A stretch of 64,000 nt of DNA from Sphingomicrobium clamense (GCF_019264355.1 NZ_JAHVAH010000001.1:914001-978000), one strand, 5' to 3'; counted from the stretch's first letter, positions 24,051 through 33,556 are shown. A program made the numbers and translations. Notes: generated from the letters alone by a model not told the origin.

Positions 24051-26234
24051 ATGCGCTTTTCCACGATGCTCCTCGCCGGAGCTGCCTTGCCGCTTGCCGC
24101 CTGCACCACGATGGGGGACGAAACCGTGACGACCACGATAGATGAAGAGACGCTGGTCGAGACGACCGACCCCGCCCCGGTCGAAGTCGAAAGCGCCGAC
24201 CAGGAAGACCCCTATCTCTGGCTCGAGGAAATCGAGGGCGAGGCTGCCCTTGCGCAGGTCAAGGAATGGAATGCCGAGACCGAGGCCAAGCTTGCCGACG
24301 TCCCGGGCGTCGAGGAACGCGCCGAACGTGCGCGCAAGATTCTCAACGATCCCAATCGCCTCGTCACCGGGAGCGTAATCGGAGACAAGGTCCTCAACCA
24401 CTGGCAGGACGAAAACAACAAGCGCGGCCTGTGGCGCATTGCCGACCTCGACGACTATCTTGCGGGTGACCCCGAATGGACGACGCTGATCGACGTCGAT
24501 GCGCTGTCGGAGGAAGAGGGCGAAGCATGGGTGTGGCACGGCGCCAACTGCCTCGCGCCCGCTTATGAGCGCTGCCTCGTGTCGTTGTCGCCCGGCGGTT
24601 CGGATGCCGACATCATGCGCGAATTCGACCTCACGACCGGCACCTGGGTCGAAGACGGCTTCATGGTCCCGCTCGGCAAGAGCTCGGTCGCATGGGTCGA
24701 CGAAGACACGCTATTGGTCGCCAAGGACGAAGGCGGCGATTCGCTGACTGAAAGCGGTTACCCGCGCACTGCAAAGCTCTGGACTAGAGGGACGGACTGG
24801 AGCGAGGCGCGGCAAATTCTCGACGTCGAGCGAGAGCAGGTGTGGCTGTTCCCGACCGCGCTCATGGACGGCGACAAGCGCTGGATCTTCCTCCAGAGCG
24901 GTCCCGACTTCTTCAATCAGGATCGCTTCGTGCTGGTCGATGGCGAGCCGGTGAAGCTCGACCTGCCGCAGTCGGTCGAGCCGCAGGGCGTGCTCGACGG
25001 GCAATATATCGCGACGCTGGTCGATCCGCTCGGCGACTTTCGCACCGGCGACCTCGTCTCGTGGGACCTCGAAGCACTCGCGCGTGGCGAAACGCCCGCG
25101 CCCAAGCTCGTCATGCGTCCGACCGCCAGCCAGGCGGTCGACAGCGTGGCGACGACCGACAACAAGCTGTGGATCACCGCGCTCGACGACGTCTCGGGCA
25201 AGCTGTTCATTCTCGATCATGGCGAGGACGGCTGGACCGCTCCGGGCGTCATCGACCTGCCCGACAATTCGACGCTCGGCTTCGCAGCCGCCTCGGGCAA
25301 GCGCGACGTTGCGCTGGTGACGGTCAGTTCAATGCTCCAGCCGACGACGCTCTACGCGGTCGGGTCGGACGGCAGCACCACGACCGTCCAACAGCTTCCC
25401 GAGCAGTTCGACGCGTCGAACATGTCGGTCACGCAGCATTTCGCGACCTCGAAGGACGGGACGCGCATTCCCTATTTCCTCGTCAGGCGCAACGACGTGA
25501 CCGAGCCGACGGGGACGCTGATCCACGCCTATGGCGGGTTCCGCGCACCCTCGCTGCCGCAATATCTGGTGTCCGAGCCGTCGCGCTCGGGCCCGCTCGC
25601 GCTCTTCTGGGTCGAAAGTGGCGGCGCCTACGTGCTCGCCAATATCCGCGGTGGCGGCGAATATGGGCCGGCATGGCACGAGGCGGCGCTGCGCGAGAAA
25701 CGTCAGAACAGCTTTGACGACCTCGCGGCCGTGGCCGAAGACCTCATCGCGCGCGGCGTCGCGCGTGCCGATGGCGTCGCGATCTCTGGTCGTTCCAACG
25801 GCGGCGTGCTGACCGGGGCAGGGATCACCCAGCGTCCCGATCTCTATCGCGCCGCGATCATCGGCGCGCCGCTATTCGACATGAAGCGCTATCACAAGCT
25901 GCTCGCGGGTGCCTCGTGGGTCGGAGAATATGGCAATCCCGACGACCCCGCCGACTGGGCGTTCATGAAGGAGTACTCGCCCTATCAGAACATCAAGCCG
26001 GGCGTCGAATATCCGGCCACCTTCTGGTACCTCTCGACCAAGGACGACCGGGTCCATCCCGGCCATGCGCGCAAGGGCGCTGCACGGCTCGAGGCTTATG
26101 GCAACGACGTCTATTATCGCGAAAATCTCGAGGGCGGGCACTCGGTCTCGACCGACCAGGAAGCCAATGCCGTGCGCGCCGCGCTCGAGTGGGCCTTCAT
26201 GATGAAGGAAGTCGGGACGACCGCGCCCGAATAG
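24051..26234 (+). CDS. Prolyl oligopeptidase family (S9) serine peptidase, lipoprotein
   Basis: This 727-residue enzyme has a lipoprotein signal (MRFSTMLLAGAALPLAAC), an N-terminal beta-propeller (about 60-470; DPYLWLEEIEG, LWRIADLDDYLAG) and a C-terminal alpha/beta hydrolase domain. The catalytic Ser is in SGRSNGGVLTGAGITQ, the Asp in STKDDRVHPGHARK, and the His in LEGGHS. Typical S9A features include GGFRAPSLPQYLVSE and NIRGGGEYGPAWHEA. It should hydrolyse short proline-containing or other peptides in the periplasm. ATG at 24051 lies 5 bp after nadA, so the two are likely cotranscribed. Confidence 0.93.
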   Translation: MRFSTMLLAGAALPLAACTTMGDETVTTTIDEETLVETTDPAPVEVESADQEDPYLWLEEIEGEAALAQVKEWNAETEAKLADVPGVEERAERARKILNDPNRLVTGSVIGDKVLNHWQDENNKRGLWRIADLDDYLAGDPEWTTLIDVDALSEEEGEAWVWHGANCLAPAYERCLVSLSPGGSDADIMREFDLTTGTWVEDGFMVPLGKSSVAWVDEDTLLVAKDEGGDSLTESGYPRTAKLWTRGTDWSEARQILDVEREQVWLFPTALMDGDKRWIFLQSGPDFFNQDRFVLVDGEPVKLDLPQSVEPQGVLDGQYIATLVDPLGDFRTGDLVSWDLEALARGETPAPKLVMRPTASQAVDSVATTDNKLWITALDDVSGKLFILDHGEDGWTAPGVIDLPDNSTLGFAAASGKRDVALVTVSSMLQPTTLYAVGSDGSTTTVQQLPEQFDASNMSVTQHFATSKDGTRIPYFLVRRNDVTEPTGTLIHAYGGFRAPSLPQYLVSEPSRSGPLALFWVESGGAYVLANIRGGGEYGPAWHEAALREKRQNSFDDLAAVAEDLIARGVARADGVAISGRSNGGVLTGAGITQRPDLYRAAIIGAPLFDMKRYHKLLAGASWVGEYGNPDDPADWAFMKEYSPYQNIKPGVEYPATFWYLSTKDDRVHPGHARKGAARLEAYGNDVYYRENLEGGHSVSTDQEANAVRAALEWAFMMKEVGTTAPE

Positions 26235-26340
26235 ACGCTGTAACAATCGAAACAATTTGACGACAATTGGCACCCTCCTTCGCTGGCTCACGCCGCGGGG
26301 GAGGGTTATTCAATGAGCATCAACCCACGGGAGATGCTCG

Positions 26341-26511
26341 ATGAGCGCGAAGTCCTTGATTGCGAAATGCCTTCTGACCGGCACGCTCCCGTCGGTTTTC
26401 CTGCTTGCAGCATTTGCTCCGGTGGATGCCGGACAGTCTTCCCCCGTCGAAGTGTACGAAGTCGACACTTCCCTGTCGGCACAGCAATTCCCCGCCCGAT
26501 CCTCCCGATAG
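26341..26511 (+). CDS. Small secreted protein, 56 aa
   Basis: A short gene encoding 56 residues. The first 30 form a clean signal peptide (basic N terminus, hydrophobic core FLLAAFA, then PVDAG), and the mature part would be about 26 residues, mainly polar. ATG at 26341 follows GGGAG with 8-nt spacing. A strong terminator follows 28 bp after the stop. No family is recognised. The out-of-frame longer frame beginning at 26313 shows no protein-like character. Confidence 0.55.
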   Translation: MSAKSLIAKCLLTGTLPSVFLLAAFAPVDAGQSSPVEVYEVDTSLSAQQFPARSSR

Positions 26512-26538
26512 GGCAACCCAGGCGTGCCGATGAACAGA

Positions 26539-26572
26539 AGGGGCGTGGTGAGGTGAGCACCGCGCCCCTTTT
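26539..26572. terminator. Bidirectional terminator
   Basis: AAGGGGCG-T-GGTG and CACC-G-CGCCCCTT pair around AGGTGAG and are followed by TTTT. It lies between the small secreted gene (+) and the end of the DEAD-box gene (-). Confidence 0.85.
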
Positions 26573-26574
26573 GC

Positions 26575-28338
26575 CTAATCCTTGCTGAAGCGCTTCTTCG
26601 GCCCGCCCTTGCGATGGGGCTTCTTGAAGGGTGGTTTCCCGCCACGCGGCGACCGCGGTCGGTCCGGCTTCCTGCCAGCCGGCTTGATCTTGCCACGCGG
26701 CGCGGGCTTGTGAGGCTGCGGACTTGCCCGGTCGGGCGCCGGTTCGATGATCACGCCGCTATCGTCTTCGCCGTCGGGACCGCCGGTGCGCTGGAGCGCT
26801 TCGCAGAAACGATCGGCAATGCCGGTCGGGATCTGGAAGAAGGTGTCGTGCGGGTTGATACGGATCGCACCGACCTCGTTCTTGGTCACATGACCGCGGC
26901 GACAGATAAGCGGGAGCAGCCAGCGCGGATCGGCATTCTGGCGGCGTCCGATATTCATCCGGAACCACACCGTATCCTCGAACCCCTCCCGATGCTTCTT
27001 CTTGGGCTCGTCGCGGTCGTGACCGCCGCGCCCGCCAAGCAATTCCTCGGGCGCAGGCATCTTGGCGCGGTGCGCATGGACCAGCGCGAGAGCGATTTCC
27101 TCGGCGCTCTTTTTCTCGAGCAGTTGCGCGGCAAGTTCGCGGTCGGCGTCATTCGCCTCGACCGGCTCGACCAGCTTGTCGAGCAGGCGTTCGCGGTCCT
27201 TTTTCTGGATATCTTCGGCAGAGGGCGGGTCGGTCCATTGCGCGTCGATCTTGGCATAGCGAAGCATCGAGGCGACGCGTTTGCGGCGCGGGTAGGGCAC
27301 CAGCAGGATCGCCGTGCCCTTCTTGCCCGCGCGACCTGTCCGCCCGGATCGATGCTGCAGCACTTCGGCGTCGCGCGGAATCTCGACGTGAATGACAAGG
27401 CTGAGCGTGGGCAGGTCGAGCCCGCGCGCGGCGACGTCGGTGGCCACGCAAACCCTGGCGCGCTGGTCGCGCAACGCCTGCATCGCCTGGTTCCGCTCGT
27501 TCTGCGAATGCTCGCCCGAGAGCGCGACGGCCTTGAACCCGCGCTCGAGAAGCGTCGAATGGAGATGCCGGACATTGTCGCGCGTCGCACAGAATAGGAT
27601 CGCGGTCTCGGCCTCGTGGAAGCGAAGCAGGTTGACCACCGCATGTTCGATCTCGGCCGGGGATACGGTCACGGCCAGATATTCGATATCGCCATGTCCG
27701 CGTTCTTCGCCGACGGTCGAAATGCGAAGGGCATCGCGCTGGTACCGCTTGGCCAGTGCCACGATCGGCTTGGGCAGGGTGGCGGAGAAGAGGAAGGTGC
27801 GGCGCCCTTCGGGGGCGGCGTCGAGCAACTCTTCCAGGTCGTCGCGAAAGCCCATGTCGAGCATCTCGTCGGCTTCGTCGAGCACTGCGACGCGCAATTC
27901 CGAAAGGTCGAGTGCACCACGCTCGAGATGGTCGCGCAGGCGACCGGGCGTGCCGACGACGATATGCGCGCCCTGCCGAAGAGCGCGACGCTCGCGCGAC
28001 GGGTCCATCCCGCCGACGCAGGTTGCGACCGAGGCATGGGCCTTTTCATAGAGCCAGCGCAGTTCACGGCTGACCTGGAGCGCCAGTTCGCGCGTCGGGG
28101 CGATCACCAGCGCCAGCGGCGCGCCGGGAGAGGGCAGTCGCTCCTTTTCGTCGAACAGCGAATCGGCCATGCCGAGGCCGAACGCGACCGTCTTGCCGGA
28201 CCCCGTCTGGGCCGAGACGAGCAGGTCGCGTCCTCGCGCCTTCTCGGCAGCGACTTCATTCTGGACGGAGGTGAGCGAGGTATAGCCGCGCGCGGAGATG
28301 GCTTCGGAAAGAAGCGTAGGAAGACCGTTGATGTTCAT
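26575..28338 (-). CDS. DEAD-box RNA helicase with DbpA-type RNA-binding domain
   Basis: This 587-residue RNA helicase has the full motif set: Q motif (SLTSVQNEV), motif I SAQTGSGKT, Ia PTRELALQ, Ib TPGRL, II DEAD, III SATLP, and HRSGRTGRAGKKG. It is followed by a DbpA-like RNA-binding domain (about 470-540; FRMNIGRRQNADPRWLLPLI) and a basic Arg/Lys/Gly/Pro-rich C-terminal tail. It probably acts in ribosome assembly or cold-adaptive RNA remodelling. ATG at 28338 fits the short family N terminus. The gene is monocistronic between a bidirectional terminator and the divergent region near 28.4 kb. Confidence 0.94.
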   Translation of the reverse strand: MNINGLPTLLSEAISARGYTSLTSVQNEVAAEKARGRDLLVSAQTGSGKTVAFGLGMADSLFDEKERLPSPGAPLALVIAPTRELALQVSRELRWLYEKAHASVATCVGGMDPSRERRALRQGAHIVVGTPGRLRDHLERGALDLSELRVAVLDEADEMLDMGFRDDLEELLDAAPEGRRTFLFSATLPKPIVALAKRYQRDALRISTVGEERGHGDIEYLAVTVSPAEIEHAVVNLLRFHEAETAILFCATRDNVRHLHSTLLERGFKAVALSGEHSQNERNQAMQALRDQRARVCVATDVAARGLDLPTLSLVIHVEIPRDAEVLQHRSGRTGRAGKKGTAILLVPYPRRKRVASMLRYAKIDAQWTDPPSAEDIQKKDRERLLDKLVEPVEANDADRELAAQLLEKKSAEEIALALVHAHRAKMPAPEELLGGRGGHDRDEPKKKHREGFEDTVWFRMNIGRRQNADPRWLLPLICRRGHVTKNEVGAIRINPHDTFFQIPTGIADRFCEALQRTGGPDGEDDSGVIIEPAPDRASPQPHKPAPRGKIKPAGRKPDRPRSPRGGKPPFKKPHRKGGPKKRFSKD

Positions 28339-28382
28339 GAGGCGGCCCGCTTGGTCCTAAACTGCGGCAATCACAAGGCAAA

Positions 28383-28414
28383 TCGCCCGCACTTCGAAAA
28401 AGAAGCGCGGGCGA
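28383..28414 (-). terminator. Terminator after the L,D-transpeptidase gene
   Basis: On the minus strand TCGCCCGCGCTTC and GAAGTGCGGGCGA form a 13-pair stem with one mismatch around a T5 loop, then ATTTG. The T-run is short. Confidence 0.6.
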
Positions 28415-28435
28415 CTGGCTTGAACATCCGTTCGG

Positions 28436-29128
28436 TTATGCGCCGATCAGCACCTCGGTGCCGATCTCGTTCATCGCATAGATGCGCTTGGCGAACTCCT
28501 TGGGAAGGCGAATGCAACCGGCGCTGGCGGGATAGCCAGGGTTGGGACCCGCATGAAGCGCGATGCCATATTCGTCGAGGAACTGCGTGTAGGGCATCGG
28601 CGTGTTGTCGTACGCCTTGGAATAGTGGATGTCCTTCTTCATCCACACCGGGAAGATGCCCTGCGGGGTCAGCTTGCCGTCACGCGCAGTGGTAACCGAT
28701 GCGGCGCCCACCAGCGTGTCGCCCTTGTAGAAGAAGGCGAGCTGGCGCGAGATCGAAACGACCACGCGTGTTTCGCCCTTGGCGCCCTCATCGTTCCACT
28801 TGAATTTGTTGGGCGCGATCTCATGGACACCGAACCGCTCCTGCATGTCGCGATAGCCCTGTTCGGCCTGCTTGGCGGCCTCGGCGCGCGCGGCATAGGT
28901 TTCGAGCGTGTTCTTGCCGCCCGAAATATCGCCGAGCAGCGTCACTTCGGCGCGCGAATAGTCATATTCCACGCCATCGAAAAAGTAGGAGCGCTTGAGG
29001 TTCGAAGCGTCGACGGAGAATTCGGAGCGAACGTCGCTTTCGCTGTTTTCAGTGTTGGTTTCACTGGCGGAAACAGGGGTCGTCAAGACGAGCGAACCCG
29101 CCGCCAGCACAATGGCCAGCTGTTTCAT
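28436..29128 (-). CDS. L,D-transpeptidase (YkuD) family protein
   Basis: This 230-residue periplasmic enzyme has a signal peptide (MKQLAIVLAAGSLVLTTPVSA) and a C-terminal YkuD domain. The catalytic His is in IALHAGPNPGYP and Cys in SAGCIRLP; upstream strands include TRVVVSISRQLAFFYKG and TPQGIFPVW. Such enzymes form 3-3 peptidoglycan cross-links or attach proteins to the wall. The middle segment (80-125) is helical and unassigned. ATG at 29128. A second, different YkuD protein is encoded at 55704-56678. Confidence 0.9.
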   Translation of the reverse strand: MKQLAIVLAAGSLVLTTPVSASETNTENSESDVRSEFSVDASNLKRSYFFDGVEYDYSRAEVTLLGDISGGKNTLETYAARAEAAKQAEQGYRDMQERFGVHEIAPNKFKWNDEGAKGETRVVVSISRQLAFFYKGDTLVGAASVTTARDGKLTPQGIFPVWMKKDIHYSKAYDNTPMPYTQFLDEYGIALHAGPNPGYPASAGCIRLPKEFAKRIYAMNEIGTEVLIGA

Positions 29129-29208
29129 CTGACAAACGTCTTTCGTATAAAATCGAGTTACAACACAAACGCTTAAGTCGCGGTTGGCGTTCCCGTTGCC
29201 CGCACTGA

Positions 29209-29246
29209 TTCGCTACGTTTCGCGAATGATTCGCCTCTGTAGCGAA
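29209..29246. repeat. Inverted repeat TTCGCTAC / GTAGCGAA
   Basis: A perfect 8-bp inverted repeat with a 22-bp spacer lies between the DUF4112 stop and the L,D-transpeptidase promoter region. It may form a terminator for the DUF4112 gene or an operator; there is no T-run. Two GATTC sites fall in the stem and loop. Confidence 0.35.
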
Positions 29247-29262
29247 ACGGCTTAACGCAAGC

Positions 29263-29652
29263 TTACGAGGCGGGTTCCAGCGGGTGGTGCTTGTCGAGAT
29301 GTTTGCGGATGATGCGCAGGTTGCGGCTGTTCGAGCGGAAGAAGAAGTCGGGGACCACCCCGACGACCGGGATTGCGCCCAGCAGCATGTCGAACCCGAT
29401 ATTGAGGCTCATGCGCGCCATCTTCCATTTCGGCAGGCCGAGGTTGCGCGCTTCCCAGGCGATATAGCTGCCCAACGCCGCTGCGCTGACCGTGCCAACC
29501 CCCGGGATCAGCGACAGCATCGCATCGAGTCCGACCGGCTGGTTGATACCCGGCACGGTGAACATGCGCTCGAGCAGCACCTCGAGCTTTTCCACCCGTG
29601 CGCGGATGGCCTGCGGGTCCTTGCGCTTGGACGGGGGAATGGCATCGGTCAT
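29263..29652 (-). CDS. DUF4112 membrane protein
   Basis: This 129-residue protein belongs to DUF4112, with the pattern LIPGVGTVSAAALGSYIAWEA and GFDMLLGAIPVVGVVPDFFFRSN (segments) forming two membrane-associated hydrophobic stretches flanked by charged helices. Function is unknown. Its ATG overlaps the stop of the solute-binding lipoprotein (ATGA), so the two are translationally coupled. It ends the unit; an inverted repeat follows. Confidence 0.88.
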   Translation of the reverse strand: MTDAIPPSKRKDPQAIRARVEKLEVLLERMFTVPGINQPVGLDAMLSLIPGVGTVSAAALGSYIAWEARNLGLPKWKMARMSLNIGFDMLLGAIPVVGVVPDFFFRSNSRNLRIIRKHLDKHHPLEPAS

Positions 29653-31073
29653 CGGGCGGTCTCCGGCGGCAACGGGTCTTTCAGGCCCGTCAACGGGTGA
29701 ACGGCATAGCGGTTCTCGCTGAAGCCTGTCACGCCGGGTGCGACCAGCGACCATCGAATCGGCGCGGCGAGGGGGAGGAACAGGGCAGCGGCATCCATGC
29801 GCGCGCCGGCATCGGCGAGGATCGCCTGGCGCTGGCCGATGATCTGTGCATCGCGGGCCGCCTCGACCAATGCGTCGATTTCGGCATCGCAGACGCGGGC
29901 GCGGGAGCAAGAGAAGCGGCGGAGGAACCACGAGGCGCTGGGGGAGGGGGCGACGGCATCGACGAAGGCGAAGTCGGCGGATGCAGCGTCGGTTTGCTGG
30001 ATCGTGATTCTTAAGGGGGCCCAGTCTTCGGCGAGGCGGGCCTGTAGGATTTGCGCGCCGGGGCCGTCGGGAAGGGCGAGGGAGAGGGTGACCGGTTCGT
30101 CGCCGACCAGCGCGCGCCAGCGTTCCGCCGCATTGGCGCGGGCGGTCTCGGGGTCGGCGAGCCAGTCGGGCTGGACAGGCGGGCGGGCGAGGTCGAGCCC
30201 GTCCTGCAGGATGGTCGCGCGCGGGGCGAGGGCGGGAACGCCGAGCTCCTCGATCAGCGCAGCGCGGTCGATGGCTTGTGAGAGGATCAATCGCGCTTCG
30301 GGCGTATCGAACGGCGCTCGCTCGGTCAGGGGGACGAGGCCGAACAGGCCCAGCACCGGATCGTAGCGAAGCGCGCCGCGCGGCACCGCGGCCTCGCGCA
30401 CGAGCGGGAGCGAGGTGAAGTCGCCGCCGAGCACGAGTTCGGAATTCCCCGCGACGAAGGAGGCGATGGCGGCGCTGGCGCTTTCGATCGTCAGATGGAC
30501 GCGCTCGCGGCCCTGCTCTTCGCCGAAGCGGTCGCGCAACACGCGTTCGAGATGCAGCGTGGCGCCATCGTTGTCGGCGTCGGGCTCGGCGATGGTGAAT
30601 GGCCCGCTGCCCATCTCGTCGCGGCGAATGGCGAGCGCGGGATTGGCGAGCAGCGGCAGGAGATAGGGACGGGGCGCGACGAGACGCACCTCGATCACCC
30701 GCTCGGTCATTGCGCGCACGGCCTCGACCCCGCCCAGCGCATCGGCGAGCGGCACGTCGGCAAGCGCGAACTGGAGGGCGTCGGCGACGTCCTCGGCAAC
30801 GATGCGGGTGCCGTCGGGCCATTCGCCGCGCGCCAGGCGGAAGATGTAGCTGCGCCCGTCGGCGCTGACATGCCAGCTTTCGGCGAGCGCCGGCTGGATC
30901 TGGCCGCGTGCATCGAACACGACCAGCCCTTGCGCGGTGGCGCTAACGAGCACGTCGTCGCTATCCTCGCGATCGGCGATGATGGTGACATGGGTCTCGC
31001 CCGGGCCGCTCCCTGTACATCCCGCCAAAGCGAAGGGCGCGGCGAGGGCAAGGAAGGTAGCGGTCATGCGCAT
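29649..31073 (-). CDS. Family 5 extracellular solute-binding lipoprotein, orphan
   Basis: This 474-residue lipoprotein (MRMTATFLALAAPFALAGC lipobox) has the SBP_bac_5 architecture: FDARGQIQPALAESWHVSADG, YIFRLARGEWPDGTRIVAEDVADALQ (segments), SGPFTIAE, and DTPEARLILSQAIDRAAL in domain 2, as in peptide/nickel-binding proteins of ABC importers. The protein is slightly shorter than typical (500-540). No permease or ATPase gene is nearby; only DUF4112 is coupled downstream. It may serve a transporter encoded elsewhere or act alone. It is divergent from PBP1A. Confidence 0.85.
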   Translation of the reverse strand: MRMTATFLALAAPFALAGCTGSGPGETHVTIIADREDSDDVLVSATAQGLVVFDARGQIQPALAESWHVSADGRSYIFRLARGEWPDGTRIVAEDVADALQFALADVPLADALGGVEAVRAMTERVIEVRLVAPRPYLLPLLANPALAIRRDEMGSGPFTIAEPDADNDGATLHLERVLRDRFGEEQGRERVHLTIESASAAIASFVAGNSELVLGGDFTSLPLVREAAVPRGALRYDPVLGLFGLVPLTERAPFDTPEARLILSQAIDRAALIEELGVPALAPRATILQDGLDLARPPVQPDWLADPETARANAAERWRALVGDEPVTLSLALPDGPGAQILQARLAEDWAPLRITIQQTDAASADFAFVDAVAPSPSASWFLRRFSCSRARVCDAEIDALVEAARDAQIIGQRQAILADAGARMDAAALFLPLAAPIRWSLVAPGVTGFSENRYAVHPLTGLKDPLPPETAR

Positions 31074-31211
31074 GGTGCAACCTCTACCCCGTCCGGTGCG
31101 CGGCGCAAGGCCCGGTTCATGGCCGCGATGCGATGGACAGGGAGGAAGTCAATCGCTATAGCTGTGTTAGACATGTAATACGGCACTGCCCGCCGAGTAG
31201 AGGGAGTCATC

Positions 31212-33131
31212 TTGGCCGAGCGCGACATCGAGATCTTGCCGATCGATGATTCGGGAGAGGGTGCGCTGCCCCCGTCCGATGTCGAGACGCCGCGCCGTCG
31301 CCACAAATGGCTCAAATGGGGCTTTTACGGATTTTCCGCGCTCTTCTTCATCACCATCATCTGGCTGGTCGTGACTGCGCCGCTCGGCCGCAGCCTCGAA
31401 CCGCTCAAGGAGCCTGCGCTCGTCTTCATGAGCCAGGAGGGGCAGCCGATCTCGCGCAGCGGCCAGATCAAGGACGAACCGGTCGAGGTCGCGCAGCTGC
31501 CCGCGCACGTCACCCAGGCGTTCGTCGCGATCGAGGACCGGCGCTTCTATTCGCATTGGGGCGTCGATCCGATCGGCATCGGTCGCGCGGCGGTCGCCAA
31601 TGCCGAAGCCGGCGGCGTGACGCAGGGCGGGTCGACCATCACCCAGCAGCTCGCCAAGACCAGCTTCCTGTCGGCCGAGCGGTCGTTCAAGCGCAAGGCG
31701 CAGGAAGCGATCATCGCGCTGTGGCTGGAGGCGTGGCTGTCCAAGGACGAGATCCTCTCGCGCTATCTCTCCTCCATCTATTTCGGCGACGGGGTCTACG
31801 GATTGCGCGCGGCCAGTCGCCATTATTTTGATCGCGAGCCCGAAGCGCTCGACCTGGCGCAGGCGGCGATGCTGGCGGGGGTCGCCAACGCGCCGTCGCG
31901 GCTTGCCCCGACGCGCAACCTCGACGGGGCGCAGGAGCGTAGCCGGCTGGCGCTGGCCTCGATGGTCGACAATGAGTTCATCACGGAGGCGCAGGCGCAA
32001 GTGCGCATGGCTCGCCCGCAGGGCAGCCGCGCGAGCCTGCCGAGCGGGACCTATTTCGCCGACTGGGTCGCACCGCAGGCGCGTCGCGAGATCAAGCCGA
32101 GTTATGGCGTCACGCGCGTGCCCACCACGCTCGATGCCGACCTCCAGCGCATCGCGGTGCGCAGCGTCATCAACGCGCCGATCGGCGATGCCCAGATCGC
32201 GTTCGTGGCGATGCGCCCGACGGGCGAGGTCGTCGCGATGGTCGGGGGTCGGAGCTACAAGAAGTCGCCATTTAACCGCGCGACGCAGGCCAAGCGCCAG
32301 CCGGGCAGCGCGTTCAAGACGATCGTCTATCTCGCCGCGCTGCGATCGGGCTGGTCGCCCGACGACATGATCGAGGATACGCCGATCGAGGTCGACGGTT
32401 GGAGCCCGCGCAATAGCGATGGCCAGTATCGCGGTCGCATCACGCTGAAGGAAGCGTTCGCCCGCTCGTCCAATGCCGCGACCGTGAGGCTGGCGCAGAT
32501 GGTCGGTCACGACGCGATCGTGCAGACGGCGCGCGAGCTGGGCATCACTGCCGACCTGCCCGAGGCGGCGAGCCTTCCGCTCGGCACTGCGGGCATCAGC
32601 TTGCTCGAGATGACGGCCGCGCATGCCGCGATCCTGTCGGGGCAATATCCGGTCACCGTCGAGGGGTTGGCGCTACCCGCCGAGGAGCGGTTCGGTCGTC
32701 GCCAGGCGGGGCTCGACCCGGACGAGGAGTGGGCGCCGATGCTCGAACTGCTCTACGCCGCGGCCAATGAAGGCACGGGTCGCCGCGCCGCGCTGCGCAC
32801 GCCGACCTTTGGCAAGACCGGCACGACGCAGGACAATCGCGACGCGGTGTTCATCGGCTTTGCCGGCAATCTGGTCGTCGGCGTCTGGGTTGGCCATGAC
32901 GATAATCGCTCGCTCGGCGACATCAGTGGCGGGGGCGCGCCCGCGCGCGTGTTCCGCAGCTTCATGTCGAGCGCGTTGCAGGTCGATGGCGCGCGCGGAC
33001 CGCGCCTGCCGCGCGACTTCAACCCGAATCGCCCGCGCCTGCCGGACCGCCAGACTCCGGTTCCCTCCGAATTGGACGATGCGCTCGAGAATTTCGCGAA
33101 GGAGCTAATCGATTTTATCGAAAATCTCTGA
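31212..33131 (+). CDS. Class A penicillin-binding protein 1A
   Basis: This is a 639-residue bifunctional peptidoglycan synthase. A cytoplasmic N terminus precedes one membrane helix (about 37-56). The GT51 domain includes [19 protein letters not shown] with catalytic Glu108 and [15 protein letters not shown]. The transpeptidase domain has the active-site Ser in [10 protein letters not shown] (about 365), [11 protein letters not shown] as SxN motif and [12 protein letters not shown] as KTG motif (about 533). TTG at 31212 follows AGGGAG with good spacing and no ATG competes. Length is short for PBP1A (usually 700-850); an OB-fold insert is absent. Confidence 0.92.
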   Translation: MAERDIEILPIDDSGEGALPPSDVETPRRRHKWLKWGFYGFSALFFITIIWLVVTAPLGRSLEPLKEPALVFMSQEGQPISRSGQIKDEPVEVAQLPAHVTQAFVAIEDRRFYSHWGVDPIGIGRAAVANAEAGGVTQGGSTITQQLAKTSFLSAERSFKRKAQEAIIALWLEAWLSKDEILSRYLSSIYFGDGVYGLRAASRHYFDREPEALDLAQAAMLAGVANAPSRLAPTRNLDGAQERSRLALASMVDNEFITEAQAQVRMARPQGSRASLPSGTYFADWVAPQARREIKPSYGVTRVPTTLDADLQRIAVRSVINAPIGDAQIAFVAMRPTGEVVAMVGGRSYKKSPFNRATQAKRQPGSAFKTIVYLAALRSGWSPDDMIEDTPIEVDGWSPRNSDGQYRGRITLKEAFARSSNAATVRLAQMVGHDAIVQTARELGITADLPEAASLPLGTAGISLLEMTAAHAAILSGQYPVTVEGLALPAEERFGRRQAGLDPDEEWAPMLELLYAAANEGTGRRAALRTPTFGKTGTTQDNRDAVFIGFAGNLVVGVWVGHDDNRSLGDISGGGAPARVFRSFMSSALQVDGARGPRLPRDFNPNRPRLPDRQTPVPSELDDALENFAKELIDFIENL

Positions 33132-33178
33132 ATTTCCGGGATTTCTTTCCGAAATGAGCGCGATCGGCCGCCGCCGAT

Positions 33179-33211
33179 TTTAAGCATTTCTCAACCAATT
33201 CGGCCCTAGAT
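33179..33211 (+). promoter_or_regulatory. CtrA-like box and promoter of Flp pilin copy 1
   Basis: TTTAAGCATTTCTCAAC (33179-33195) contains TTAA-N7-TCAAC, one mismatch from the CtrA consensus TTAA-N7-TTAAC. Nine bases downstream is CCTAGAT, a -10-like element. The same layout occurs upstream of copy 2. The box starts 109 bp before the pilin ATG. Confidence 0.6.
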
Positions 33212-33287
33212 GAAGCCAACCAACGCGAGAGGACCGCGTGGGTTTTTGGGGGGAAGCCCCAACTGTGGAGCCATTAGGAGACCCGTT

Positions 33288-33443
33288 ATGTTCACGAAGC
33301 TTCTCAAGAACGAAGACGGCGCGACTGCCATCGAATATGGTCTGATTGCCGCCCTGATTGCCGTTGCCGCCATTGGCGCGATGGGCAACATCGGTAACGC
33401 GCTGGGCAACACGTTCAACGACGTTTCGAACGACCTCGAATAG
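33288..33443 (+). CDS. Flp family type IVb pilin, copy 1
   Basis: This 51-residue prepilin has a short leader (MFTKLLKNEDG), a predicted prepilin peptidase cleavage site after Gly11, the conserved Glu at +5 of the mature protein (ATAIEYGLIAALIAVAAIGA), and the hydrophobic assembly helix. Flp pilins polymerise into Tad pili for surface attachment. ATG at 33288 follows TAGGAG. The second copy downstream differs only in the last residue (Glu here, Asp there). No tad/cpa assembly genes are in the window. Confidence 0.95.
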   Translation: MFTKLLKNEDGATAIEYGLIAALIAVAAIGAMGNIGNALGNTFNDVSNDLE

Positions 33444-33467
33444 TATTCGGGCAACTTCGAATGAATG

Positions 33468-33499
33468 ACGGCGGTGCTCTTCGGAGCGCCGCCGTTTTT
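33468..33499 (+). terminator. Terminator after Flp pilin copy 1
   Basis: ACGGCGG-T-GCTC, TTCG loop, GAGC-G-CCGCCGT, then T5. An identical-type hairpin follows copy 2, so each pilin is its own transcription unit. Confidence 0.93.
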
Positions 33500-33534
33500 C
33501 ATTGCGCCTTTACCGGGCGGTTATCCGAGCATGG

Positions 33535-33548
33535 TTAAATTAATTTAA
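33535..33548. repeat. AT-rich perfect 14-bp palindrome
   Basis: TTAAATTAATTTAA is a perfect palindrome 9 bp upstream of the CtrA-like box of pilin copy 2. It adds TTAA half-sites and is absent before copy 1. Confidence 0.45.
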
Positions 33549-33556
33549 CGGCGCGG

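Noticed and set aside
26313-26588. 91-codon frame overlapping the small secreted gene
   Set aside because: It is out of frame with the signal-peptide gene at 26341, runs through the terminator and has no protein-like pattern.
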